Assembly (NCBI RefSeq): GCF_900184735.1
Contig: NZ_LT855385.1
Span: 29,031-93,030 of the forward strand
Length of the DNA stretch: 64,000 bases
Origin: Paucisalibacillus globulus
GTDB taxonomy: Bacteria > Bacillota > Bacilli > Bacillales > Amphibacillaceae
Direction: 5' to 3'
Shown here: one piece after another, positions 20,652 to 28,714 of the stretch
How positions within the stretch are numbered: position 1 is the stretch's first letter
Layout: every line of letters begins with the position of its first letter
Position numbers and translations under genes: made by a program
Notes under the pieces: generated by a model
What the model was told of the DNA's origin: nothing
What the model saw: only the letters and a program-made list of their open reading frames with translations
Database searches by the model: none

Positions 20652-21737
20652 TTATAACTTTTCAGATGGTGTAAGTGAATCACGTGTTACAGGTTCTGAG
20701 TAAACTTCTCCACTTTCATTGGCTATTTGCTCGACATTTTCAACCTTGATATTAACCGCTTCAATTGATTCTTGTTCTGTAAGGGTGCGTACCAAAGTTT
20801 CCATTACTTCATCTGCTATTACTCCATTTTCCATATCTTTTAAAATATCCTGATTAAATTCAAGCTCTAATACTCCGCTATTTAATTTAGGATTATTTAG
20901 TAACATGGTCTGATCATTAAAAACATGCATTAGATTCGTGTCATAAGCAGGCCCTTCTATAAGTGCATCTACGATTGCCTGATGAACATCTCCATCTTTG
21001 ACTTCTAGGTATTGGGTTACCGGAACAAAATATTGGTTATCATCGTGTTCTGTCGGAAAATACATGGTAACCGCTTTACTGTTGATCAAATCGACTGTAT
21101 CTGTCTGTACTATGTTAATTCCATTCGCTCTGGTGTATCCATTTGAAATTGGAGTACCATCAACTGGCATTGAAGATAAATCCTTACCACCAACCCGAAG
21201 CTTAACACGATCAATCGTATCAAATTGGGTTAAGGTAAATGTCATTGCTTCTAATATTCTCTTTTCATCCTTTGCTGCATACTCATTAAATTCTTCCGAT
21301 AAATCAACAGTGGCCGTACCTGCTTCAATGCTTAATCCAAGTACTTCTGTTCCAGCAGGTAATACTGCTTGGAATCCATTTGGTAATAATGATGTAACCG
21401 GTCCATCCTGCACAAGATATTCTAGCACTTGTGAAGCAACTTCTTTAGAGTCCGGTACCGGTAATTCAACATTTTGTGGCGCTACTAATCCATTCGAATC
21501 TAGTAGAAATAACTGACGCATTACAGTTTGAGTCGCCTCTTCTGATTGATCAGCTTCTTCCGTTTCCTCTTGATTACCTGCCTCATTATCAGTTGCTTGA
21601 TTTTCTTGTCCATCAACAGCTTCCGCATTCGGTGGTGGATCCATATCAGGCAGTGATTGCTCTCCTTGGAAACATCCAGTTAATAACATTAACGTAAATA
21701 ATGATGCAAGTAATATTAGCAAATTTCGCTTTCTCAT
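20652..21737 (-). CDS. gerM: Spore germination/sporulation lipoprotein GerM
   Basis: A 361-residue lipoprotein with the lipobox LLTGC (Cys22) after a hydrophobic signal. An acidic low-complexity linker rich in Glu, Gln and Asn follows (about residues 30-68). Two GerMN domains come next (first around QLFLLDSNGLVAP...VDLSEEF, second around VTMYFPTEHDDNQYFVPVTQYLE...LELEFNQDIL). In B. subtilis GerM is made in sporulating cells, supports engulfment-stage channel assembly and is needed for germination. Position next to racE and rph matches. Ribosome site GTAGGAGGG precedes the ATG. Confidence 0.94.
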   Translation of the reverse strand: MRKRNLLILLASLFTLMLLTGCFQGEQSLPDMDPPPNAEAVDGQENQATDNEAGNQEETEEADQSEEATQTVMRQLFLLDSNGLVAPQNVELPVPDSKEVASQVLEYLVQDGPVTSLLPNGFQAVLPAGTEVLGLSIEAGTATVDLSEEFNEYAAKDEKRILEAMTFTLTQFDTIDRVKLRVGGKDLSSMPVDGTPISNGYTRANGINIVQTDTVDLINSKAVTMYFPTEHDDNQYFVPVTQYLEVKDGDVHQAIVDALIEGPAYDTNLMHVFNDQTMLLNNPKLNSGVLELEFNQDILKDMENGVIADEVMETLVRTLTEQESIEAVNIKVENVEQIANESGEVYSEPVTRDSLTPSEKL

Positions 21738-21814
21738 GTCATTCCCTCCTACGATGGTTTGTACTACTATGTATACGAGCCTATTTTTAATTTAGACCTT
21801 TTGAATAAAAAAAA

Positions 21815-21850
21815 ATCTGCACATCAAATCCAATAATTTGATGTGCAAAT
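21815..21850 (-). terminator. Terminator after racE
   Basis: TGCACATCAAAT (21818-21829) pairs perfectly with ATTTGATGTGCA (21836-21847). A run of nine T follows on the minus strand. Confidence 0.9.
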
Positions 21851-21873
21851 CCATTTTTTAAAATATTTATAGG

Positions 21874-22686
21874 TTATATAACTGCTTTTTCAATAGCTAC
21901 AGACTTAAGATTATCAATGGAACTATTAAAAATACGTTTCGTGAGTGATGTAAAGTTATCAACATCACCAGTTGTGTAAAATTGATGGTAACATGGTTCT
22001 GTTTCATCATTTAATAACTGGTTTATTTGAAGTATTGTACTTGTTTCTCTAGCAGTTTCTTCACTTGAGGAGATTAAAGTTATATCAGGTCCAACTACCT
22101 GTTGGATGACTTCTTTAAGCAATGGGTAGTGCGTACATCCTAAGATTAGTGTATCCATTTCACTAAACTGCTTCAAAGGTAATAGCCCATGTTCTACCGT
22201 CTTTTCAGCATAGCTACCGGAAAGTATACCCTGCTCCACAATTGGCACAAATGTTGGGCATGCCAAAGAGATAGTGTTCAATCCAGGCTTTAGCATTGTT
22301 AAGGCATTTGAATATGCATTACTACGAACAGTACCTTCAGTTCCGATGATACCTACATGGTTATTTAGTGTTGATTTAATCGCTGCTCGTGCTCCTGGCT
22401 GAATAACACCAACAACAGGTATTGTAAGATTTTTCTGCAATTGTTCTAACGTATATGCTGTGGCAGTATTACAAGCGACAACTAGCATCTTTATATCCTT
22501 AGTTAATAGAAAATCAACCATTTCCCAAGTAAAACGAATGATTTCTTTTTCTGTTCTTGGACCATATGGACAACGTAAAGTATCACCAAGATAAATTAGT
22601 TTTTCTCTTGGAAGTTGTCTCATTAATTCGTGTACAACTGTTAATCCACCGACTCCCGAGTCGATGACACCAATAGGTTTATTCAA
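21874..22686 (-). CDS. racE: Glutamate racemase
   Basis: Cofactor-independent racemase supplying D-glutamate for peptidoglycan. The two catalytic cysteines are in VVACNTATAY and LGCTHYPLL, and the N-terminal signature is PIGVIDSGVGGLTV. The frame extends to 22719, overlapping the MarR gene. The TTG at 22686, with AGAGGCGG five bases ahead, gives a 270-residue protein beginning just before PIGVIDSG, as in B. subtilis RacE (272), so I prefer it. Confidence 0.95.
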   Translation of the reverse strand: MNKPIGVIDSGVGGLTVVHELMRQLPREKLIYLGDTLRCPYGPRTEKEIIRFTWEMVDFLLTKDIKMLVVACNTATAYTLEQLQKNLTIPVVGVIQPGARAAIKSTLNNHVGIIGTEGTVRSNAYSNALTMLKPGLNTISLACPTFVPIVEQGILSGSYAEKTVEHGLLPLKQFSEMDTLILGCTHYPLLKEVIQQVVGPDITLISSSEETARETSTILQINQLLNDETEPCYHQFYTTGDVDNFTSLTKRIFNSSIDNLKSVAIEKAVI

Positions 22687-22708
22687 AACTACCGCCTCTT
22701 CTAAGATG

Positions 22709-23161
22709 TTATTTTTCATTTACAGTTTTCATTTGATGATGCAATAGATTAAGAAGTTCAATCAATGTTTTCGTTTGTTCTTCAGAAAAGTTCTCTAAGA
22801 CTTCATTAAGGTAATTTTGTCGTTTCAAAATAACCTCTTCAATAATACGATGACCCTTTTCTAATACATGTATACGAACGACACGTCGATCATTAGTATC
22901 TCGAACACGTTCCACTAAATCGTTTTTTTCCATGCGATCAACTAAGTCTGTTGTCGTACTAAACGCAAGCCCATTCTTAGAGGATAATTCACCAATTGTC
23001 AGATCCCCTTCTTCTCTCAGCCACTGTAAGGCAATGAATTGTGGGTTTGTAATAGGATAGTTATTTAAAATCTTACGACCATTTTGCTTGATTGCTCCCG
23101 ATATATGTCGGAGTGTTTTTTCTAATTGAGCAATAGATTCTGTTGAGTTTTTGTTTTCCAA
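22709..23161 (-). CDS. ysmB: MarR-family transcriptional regulator (YsmB-like)
   Basis: A 150-residue winged-helix regulator. The DNA-binding part is seen in LTIGELSSKNGLAFSTTTDLVDRMEKNDLVERVRDTNDRRVVRIHVLEKG, with the wing residues DRR. The start is TTG at 23161, directly behind GGGAGGAAA. The longer frame to 23206 has no ribosome site. It precedes racE by 22 bp, as in B. subtilis. The ligand and targets are unknown, though family members usually repress their own operon. Confidence 0.88.
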   Translation of the reverse strand: MENKNSTESIAQLEKTLRHISGAIKQNGRKILNNYPITNPQFIALQWLREEGDLTIGELSSKNGLAFSTTTDLVDRMEKNDLVERVRDTNDRRVVRIHVLEKGHRIIEEVILKRQNYLNEVLENFSEEQTKTLIELLNLLHHQMKTVNEK

Positions 23162-23302
23162 GACGTTTCCTCCCGAAATTCCAGTCATATAGTCATATTT
23201 TATCATAAAGAAACGAAAAACTTATGAATAATTTATAAAAAGTATTTTTCATAGGTAAAAGGGGGTAAGATAATATATTTTTTTCATCAATGAAATGTGC
23301 GC

Positions 23303-23329
23303 ACCTATTAGTATTCTACACATAAGCTA
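23303..23329 (+). promoter_or_regulatory. Sigma-K promoter of gerE
   Basis: AC at 23303-23304, a 16-bp spacer and CATAAGCTA at 23321-23329 match the sigma-K consensus (AC, 16-17 bp, CATANNNTA). It lies about 60 bp before gerE. B. subtilis gerE is transcribed by sigma-K RNA polymerase in the late mother cell. Confidence 0.75.
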
Positions 23330-23390
23330 TTAGTGACTAAATAATTTCCCTTCATACTGCAGCTCTATGACAGCAAGGAGGGGTTAACAT

Positions 23391-23615
23391 TTGAAGGACA
23401 ACGAGTATAAACCGAAGCAATTATTAACGAAACGAGAAAAAGAAGTATTTGAGCTCTTAGTTCAAGACAAAACAACAAAGGAAATTGCCCAGGAATTGTT
23501 TATTTCTGAAAAAACTGTCCGTAACCACATTTCAAATGCTATGCAAAAATTAGGAGTCAAGGGGCGTTCACAGGCAGTTGTAGAGCTCATCCGCATGGGT
23601 GAATTAAAGCTCTAG
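23391..23615 (+). CDS. gerE: Late sporulation regulator GerE
   Basis: A 74-residue LuxR-type helix-turn-helix protein without a receiver domain, acting in the mother cell to switch late coat genes on and some sigma-K genes off. The motif LTKREKEVFELLVQDKTTKEIAQ and SEKTVRNHISNAMQKLGVKGRSQAVVEL is almost the same as in B. subtilis GerE, also 74 residues. The start is TTG behind AAGGAGGGG. It is monocistronic, with a sigma-K promoter and a strong terminator. Confidence 0.97.
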   Translation: MKDNEYKPKQLLTKREKEVFELLVQDKTTKEIAQELFISEKTVRNHISNAMQKLGVKGRSQAVVELIRMGELKL

Positions 23616-23650
23616 AAAAAACCGACTTTCCTTATCGAAAGTCGGTTTTT
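23616..23650 (+). terminator. Terminator after gerE
   Basis: AAAAACCGACTTTC and GAAAGTCGGTTTTT form a perfect stem with T-run, directly after the stop codon. It is symmetrical enough to work in both directions. Confidence 0.9.
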
Positions 23651-23692
23651 ATTTATGGATAGCTATTGATAGTTATTAATACCAAAGTTTAT

Positions 23693-24181
23693 TAGAAACT
23701 GTGCGGTAACTAAGCATTATGGTAGCGAATCATACCCGCTACGGAAATACACTCCGCTTTCCGCGGGCGGCTGGTGAGCCTCCTCGTGCTATCGCACTGT
23801 GGGGTCTCACCGAAGCCTATCCTCCCGCAGGACAAGGAACGCTACTAGAGCGATACATCGCACGCAGAAAAAGTGATTTTCTTTTTCAAGGAGTCTCCGT
23901 GTATTTCCTTCGCTAGTAATAAGTGATTAAGGGCAATAGAACCACTTAAATCCAAAAATATGATTAATAACTAACAATAATTAGAATACTAAACCAGCGC
24001 AGGCAGAATACGGAGACTCCTACGGGAATAGCACGTGTCCGAAGACCCCGCAGCGGTGAACTTTCCGCGAGGAGGCTGAGGCCGTGCCCGTGGAAAGCGG
24101 AGTATTCTGCCGGAGCGGAATCATACCACTATACCCATTTATTTTTTTGAGAGATTAGCAGTGGTTACCGCACAGTTTCTA
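23693..24181 (-). repeat. Interspersed palindromic element R3 (complete, 489 bp, inverted)
   Basis: Perfect terminal repeats TAGAAACTGTGCGGTAAC (23693-23710) and GTTACCGCACAGTTTCTA (24164-24181), 18 bp each. It is inverted relative to R1, R2 and R4: the B half comes first (about 23741-23914) and the A half second (about 24000-24115). The B half holds the module with GCGATACATCGCACGCAG and CTTTTTCAAGG shared with R2. The arm tip is GTGC-TATC-GCAC (23786-23797). It lies between the convergent genes gerE and ysmA. Confidence 0.92.
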
Positions 24182-24210
24182 GCAAACCGTGTTAAATAAC
24201 AATAACTTAT

Positions 24211-24666
24211 TTAATTCGTACCACTTGTAACCAATAGTTTTTCTTTGATATCTTCACCCAGAGGTAATGGTTTTCCTGTAGCGGAATTTATATAAACTAT
24301 CCGTCCTCTACCAGATAGACAAACTTCATCATCCTGATTGACACCCATATAATGAATATCGAATGATGTATTTCCTACTTGTGCTGCCTTAACATAGATC
24401 CGTAAACTATCTTGGAAAAACAATTGTCTATGATAATCACATTGTAAGTCAGCTACAATTGGAATTCCCTCTGTATTTGTATTGTCACCAAAAACACCGA
24501 CTGATTTTAAATATTCTATCCGGGCTTCTTCAAAGTAAATAAAAGGACTAACATTGTTAACATGTCCAAACATATCCGTTTCTGAAAAACGAATACGAAT
24601 AGGTATAAAAAAGGAAAATTCTTCTCTCCATTTAGTGAAGTCTTCAATATAAGAAATCTTACGCAT
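24211..24666 (-). CDS. ysmA: Hotdog-fold acyl-CoA thioesterase (YsmA-like)
   Basis: A 151-residue 4-hydroxybenzoyl-CoA thioesterase-like hotdog protein. The active-site region is seen in IRFSETDMFGHVNNVSPFIYFEEARIEYL, with Asp and the HVNN motif. Substrate is unknown; acyl-CoA or acyl-ACP is expected from the family. In B. subtilis ysmA also lies between gerE and sdhB. Ribosome site AAAGGGATG precedes the ATG. Confidence 0.9.
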   Translation of the reverse strand: MRKISYIEDFTKWREEFSFFIPIRIRFSETDMFGHVNNVSPFIYFEEARIEYLKSVGVFGDNTNTEGIPIVADLQCDYHRQLFFQDSLRIYVKAAQVGNTSFDIHYMGVNQDDEVCLSGRGRIVYINSATGKPLPLGEDIKEKLLVTSGTN

Positions 24667-24697
24667 GATTTACATCCCTTTCACGTTGATGAAAAAA

Positions 24698-24728
24698 AGA
24701 CCCCTACCTAACATGCGGTAAGGATCTT
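24698..24728 (-). terminator. Terminator after sdhCAB
   Basis: On the minus strand AAGATCCTTACC pairs with GGTAGGGGTCTT (12 bp including two G-T pairs), followed by seven T. It separates sdhB from ysmA. Confidence 0.8.
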
Positions 24729-24748
24729 GTTGTGTATAAATTTTGGAA

Positions 24749-25513
24749 TTAATGTGCGTTATCGCTACCAAAGAAATTCTTAAATGATTGTACAGTAGCT
24801 GCACGGTTCATTGCTGCAATAGAAGTTGTTAATGGAATCCCTTTCGGACAAACTTGTACACAGTTTTGAGAGTTACCGCAACCTACTAGTCCGCCATCTT
24901 CCATCAATCCTTCTAATCTCTCACTAGCATTCATTTCACCTGTTGGGTGTGAGTTAAATAAACGAGCTTGAGAGATTGGAGCAGGTCCAATAAAGTTTGA
25001 TTTGTCATTTACATTTGGACAAGCCTCTAAACAAACTCCACAAGTCATACATTTTGATAATTCATAAGCCCACTGACGTTTTTTCTCTGGCATACGAGGC
25101 CCTGGTCCTAAATCGTAAGTACCATCAATTGGAATCCATGCTTTAACTTGTTTTAACGCATCAAACATACGTTCACGGTCAATTACCAAGTCACGAACTA
25201 CAGGGAATGTAGACATCGGCTCTAGTCGAACTGGTTGTTCTAATTCATCTACAAGTGCCGCACAAGATTGTCTTGGCACTCCATTGATTACCATAGAACA
25301 CGCTCCACAAACCTCTTCCAAACAGTTCATATCCCATGCTACTGGTGTTGTCTTTTCCCCTTTAGCATTAACGGGATTTTTACGAATTTCCATTAACCCA
25401 GAAATAACGTTCATATTTTTACGATATGGAACATTAAATGTTTCGTCATATGGAGCAGAATCTGGGCTATCTTGACGCGTAATAATAAAAGTAACAGTCT
25501 TTTGTTCAGCCAT
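24749..25513 (-). CDS. sdhB: Succinate dehydrogenase iron-sulfur subunit
   Basis: Carries electrons from the flavoprotein to heme b and menaquinone in complex II. Ligands for three clusters are seen: 2Fe-2S (C64, C69, C72, C84), 4Fe-4S (C155, C158, C161) and the 3Fe-4S/4Fe-4S set (C165, C212, C218, C222). Start: ATG at 25513 (MAEQKTV), nine bases behind AGGGAG. A GTG at 25519 is also in frame but too close. Length 254. It is the last gene of sdhCAB. Confidence 0.97.
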   Translation of the reverse strand: MAEQKTVTFIITRQDSPDSAPYDETFNVPYRKNMNVISGLMEIRKNPVNAKGEKTTPVAWDMNCLEEVCGACSMVINGVPRQSCAALVDELEQPVRLEPMSTFPVVRDLVIDRERMFDALKQVKAWIPIDGTYDLGPGPRMPEKKRQWAYELSKCMTCGVCLEACPNVNDKSNFIGPAPISQARLFNSHPTGEMNASERLEGLMEDGGLVGCGNSQNCVQVCPKGIPLTTSIAAMNRAATVQSFKNFFGSDNAH

Positions 25514-25548
25514 TTTCACTTACTCCCTTCGCTATTTGCTTTCCCGTC

Positions 25549-27300
25549 CTAGTGTTTTGTCGTGTAATCACGTTTACGTGGCGGAATTAAGGATACATCA
25601 ACATCTTCATAAGAGAACACTGGTGCATTCTCTTTTGCATCAAATTCTGCAATTGTTGTCTTTAACCATTCCTCATCATTACGCTCTGGGAATTCTGGCT
25701 TATAATGTGCCCCGCGACTCTCATTACGATTATACGCACCGATTGTAATAACACGAGCCAGATGTAGCATATTTTTAAGCTGACGAGTAAACATAACACC
25801 TTGGTTATTCCAGCGAGAAGTATCGTTGATATTAATATTTTCAAAACGCTCAAGTAATTCTTGAATCTTTTCATCGGTTTTTAATAGTTTCGGATTCTCA
25901 CGAACTACTGTAACATTATCAGTCATCCATTCACCAAGTTCATGGTGAATTTGATAAGCATTTTCTTCTCCGCTCATATTCATAAGAGCCTCGAACTTCT
26001 CTTCTTCTTCTTTCACACGTTTTTCGAAAAGACTAGGGTCAATATCTTCTACGTGTTTATCTAAACCATCTGCATATTCAATTGCCTTAGGACCAGCAAC
26101 CATACCACCATATATAGCAGATAGTAATGAGTTAGCACCTAAACGGTTTCCACCATGCTGTGAATAATCACATTCACCAGCCGCAAAGATTCCAGGAATA
26201 CTTGTCATTTGATTATAATCAACCCATAGTCCACCCATAGAGTAGTGAACAGCAGGGAAAATTTTCATCGGTACTTTACGTGGATCTTCACCTACGAACT
26301 TTTCATAGATTTCGATGATACCACCAAGTTTAACATCAAGTTCTTTAGGATCTTTGTGAGAAAGGTCTAGATATACCATGTTCTCACCATTAATACCTAA
26401 TTTTTGATTTACACAGACATCAAAGATTTCACGAGTCGCAATATCTCTAGGTACTAGGTTTCCATATGCAGGATATTTTTCCTCTAGGAAATACCATGGT
26501 TCTCCATCTTTATATGTCCAAACACGTCCACCTTCACCACGAGCAGATTCACTCATAAGACGAAGCTTATCGTCCCCAGGAATTGCAGTAGGGTGGATTT
26601 GAATAAATTCACCATTTGCATATTTAGCACCTTGTTGGTACAGTATGGATGCTGCAGAACCAGTATTAATCATGGAGTTGGTAGATTTACCAAAGATAAT
26701 TCCTGGTCCACCAGTTGCCATTATAGTTGCATCTGAAGGGAATGATTTAATCTCATGAGTCTTCATATCTTGAGCGACGATACCTCTTCCGACACCTTCA
26801 TCATCTAATACTGCTCCAAGAAATTCCCATCCCTCATATTTTGTTACCAAACCTTCAACTTCGTAGCGACGAACTTGTTCATCTAATGCATATAATAATT
26901 GCTGACCTGTAGTTGCCCCAGCAAATGCTGTACGGTGGTGTTGTGTACCACCAAAACGACGGAAGTCAAGTAAACCTTCAGGTGTACGGTTAAACATAAC
27001 ACCCATACGGTCTAACATATTAATAATTCCCGGTGCCGCTTCACACATTGCTTTTACCGGTGGTTGGTTTGCTAAGAAGTCTCCTCCGTAAACGGTATCA
27101 TCAAAATGAATCCACGGAGAGTCCCCTTCCCCTTTAGTATTTACTGCACCATTTATACCACCTTGGGCACATACAGAGTGAGAACGTTTAACTGGAACAA
27201 TTGAAAATAAGTCAACGCTTACACCAGCTTCAGCAGCCTTGATTGTAGCCATTAGACCAGCTAAGCCTCCGCCAACAACAGCGATTTTACGGTTACTCAT
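25549..27300 (-). CDS. sdhA: Succinate dehydrogenase flavoprotein subunit
   Basis: Oxidises succinate to fumarate with covalently bound FAD on the inner face of the membrane. The Rossmann motif is VVGGGLAGL, the flavinylation region SHSVCAQGGINGA with its His, and the active-site Arg/His blocks HPTAIPG and RLGANSLL. The 583-residue length fits the Bacillus-type enzyme (586). AAGGAGTGAGG precedes the ATG, and the operon order sdhC-sdhA-sdhB is that of B. subtilis. Confidence 0.98.
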   Translation of the reverse strand: MSNRKIAVVGGGLAGLMATIKAAEAGVSVDLFSIVPVKRSHSVCAQGGINGAVNTKGEGDSPWIHFDDTVYGGDFLANQPPVKAMCEAAPGIINMLDRMGVMFNRTPEGLLDFRRFGGTQHHRTAFAGATTGQQLLYALDEQVRRYEVEGLVTKYEGWEFLGAVLDDEGVGRGIVAQDMKTHEIKSFPSDATIMATGGPGIIFGKSTNSMINTGSAASILYQQGAKYANGEFIQIHPTAIPGDDKLRLMSESARGEGGRVWTYKDGEPWYFLEEKYPAYGNLVPRDIATREIFDVCVNQKLGINGENMVYLDLSHKDPKELDVKLGGIIEIYEKFVGEDPRKVPMKIFPAVHYSMGGLWVDYNQMTSIPGIFAAGECDYSQHGGNRLGANSLLSAIYGGMVAGPKAIEYADGLDKHVEDIDPSLFEKRVKEEEEKFEALMNMSGEENAYQIHHELGEWMTDNVTVVRENPKLLKTDEKIQELLERFENININDTSRWNNQGVMFTRQLKNMLHLARVITIGAYNRNESRGAHYKPEFPERNDEEWLKTTIAEFDAKENAPVFSYEDVDVSLIPPRKRDYTTKH

Positions 27301-27328
27301 TATGAAACCTCACTCCTTCTCTCTTTCC

Positions 27329-27946
27329 TTAAACTCCATAAGCGAATGTAATTAAAGTTCTAATACCGATATAACTAACTACTAAGAACACTAGTATTGT
27401 AGCGTATGTAACAATCTTTTGTGATCTTGGTGATTGTGCAATACCCCAAGAAACCAAGAAGCCCCATAAACCATTAGAGAAATGGAAAACAGCAGAAAGA
27501 ACACCAATAATATAAAACCAGAACATGAATGGATTTGTTAAAATCCCTTCCATAAGACTGTAATCCAAGCTCGCTCCTAAAGCTACTTGTACACGAGTTT
27601 CAAACACATGCCACGCAATAAATACTAGCGTAATAATTCCTGTTACACGTTGTACATAAAATAACCAGTTACGGACAAATCCATATCTTCTTACATTGTT
27701 TTTAGCAATAAATACAATATAAACCCCTAAAATCGCGTGGAATAAAATGGGTAAATAAATAACAAAGATTTCCAATGCAAGTACGAAAGGAAGATTATGC
27801 ATGAAGTTTGCTGCTTTATTAAAGCTTTCCTCTCCATATACTGCAAAGTGGTTAATAACCAAGTGTTGAACCATGAAAATCCCGATAGGAACTACCCCGA
27901 GTAACGAGTGTAATCTCCTATAAAAATACTCCCTATGTTCCGCCAT
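27329..27946 (-). CDS. sdhC: Succinate dehydrogenase cytochrome b558 subunit
   Basis: Membrane anchor of complex II with five predicted helices and histidines for two hemes (for example H10-R-R-L-H in EYFYRRLHSLLG, H28 in QHLVINHF, IAWHVFETR, AVFHFSNGLWG). Length 205, as in B. subtilis (202). It is the first gene of sdhCAB, behind an unusually G-rich ribosome site (AAGGGGGGG) and a good sigma-A promoter. Confidence 0.96.
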   Translation of the reverse strand: MAEHREYFYRRLHSLLGVVPIGIFMVQHLVINHFAVYGEESFNKAANFMHNLPFVLALEIFVIYLPILFHAILGVYIVFIAKNNVRRYGFVRNWLFYVQRVTGIITLVFIAWHVFETRVQVALGASLDYSLMEGILTNPFMFWFYIIGVLSAVFHFSNGLWGFLVSWGIAQSPRSQKIVTYATILVFLVVSYIGIRTLITFAYGV

Positions 27947-28053
27947 GTGATACCCCCCCTTAGTTCTTTTGATGATTTTAGTAATTAGTCTGACATTTCA
28001 CACAAATACAAAAAGAATATTTTTGTCTAAAATGTAGATTTTGCAACATGTTT

Positions 28054-28082
28054 ATTGTACGACTATCTCTAATTAGCGTCAA
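28054..28082 (-). promoter_or_regulatory. Sigma-A promoter of sdhCAB
   Basis: Minus strand TTGACG (28082-28077), a 17-bp spacer and TACAAT (28059-28054). The leader to sdhC is about 100 nt. No clear operator was seen in it. Confidence 0.8.
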
Positions 28083-28137
28083 GAAAAGGTATTCATTTTT
28101 AGTCAACGAATAAACATAAATACCATACTCAATACCC

Positions 28138-28166
28138 TTGCGTTTAAATTAAAATGCATGGATAAT
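28138..28166 (+). promoter_or_regulatory. Probable sigma-A promoter of yslB
   Basis: TTGCGT (28138-28143), a 17-bp spacer and GATAAT (28161-28166) lie about 55 bp before yslB. It is back to back with the sdhC promoter. Confidence 0.6.
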
Positions 28167-28221
28167 ATCATTAGACTTATAATGGTACTATGTGACTTTT
28201 CTTACAGGAAGGAATCTAACG

Positions 28222-28659
28222 ATGAAAACAAACAAAGAGACGCTTCCAATTGAATTACTGGATCAAATTCAATCAAGAGGGGCAGGATATGATCTACTGC
28301 GATATGTAAGTTTGCCAGATTTATTTGGAAATGAAGCAGAAGCATTACTATATTTCATGGGAAGAAACTTAGCTAGAAAATTTGAAATTAATGCCTTAAG
28401 TGATATTATTTATTTTTTTGAAAAAGTTGGTTGGGGCAGATTGGAGTTATTTAAAGAGAAGAATAATCAACTTGAATTCCACTTACTCTCCGATGCAGTT
28501 GTTCAGCGTTTAGCTATGCCTGTAGATGTAGAATTCCGATTAGAAGCAGGCTTTCTAGCTGAGGCCATTACTATACTTAAAGGTAAAGAGTGTGAGTGTA
28601 TTGAAGAAGTCAGAAAAAAAATACATCAAGTTGAATTCACCATTATTTTTGTAGAATAA
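28222..28659 (+). CDS. yslB: YslB family protein (DUF2507)
   Basis: A 145-residue cytoplasmic protein with the DUF2507/YslB pattern: RGAGYDLLRYVSLPDLFG, LLYFMGRNLARKFE, GWGRLELFKEK and FRLEAGFLAEAI. Function is not established. The frame extends to 28192, but AAGGAATC sits properly only before the ATG at 28222. In B. subtilis yslB is divergent from sdhC and followed by lysC; here it runs straight into a terminator and the convergent uvrC, without lysC. Confidence 0.88.
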   Translation: MKTNKETLPIELLDQIQSRGAGYDLLRYVSLPDLFGNEAEALLYFMGRNLARKFEINALSDIIYFFEKVGWGRLELFKEKNNQLEFHLLSDAVVQRLAMPVDVEFRLEAGFLAEAITILKGKECECIEEVRKKIHQVEFTIIFVE

Positions 28660-28714
28660 AAAGGATGCTGAGACATTATCCCTGAAAATGGGATTAGTCT
28701 TCAGCATCTTTTTT
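28660..28714. terminator. Bidirectional terminator between yslB and uvrC
   Basis: AAAAAGGATGCTGAGAC... pairs with ...GTCTTCAGCATCTTTTT, with A and T runs outside. It serves both convergent genes and overlaps the 3' end of uvrC. Confidence 0.85.

Noticed and set aside
20998..21516. 172-codon frame antisense to gerM
   Set aside because: GerM has a lipobox, known domains and a ribosome site on the other strand. This frame has none of these.
23693..24181. CRISPR array
   Set aside because: The repeats are large palindromes far apart, not short direct repeats with even spacers. No cas gene is present.
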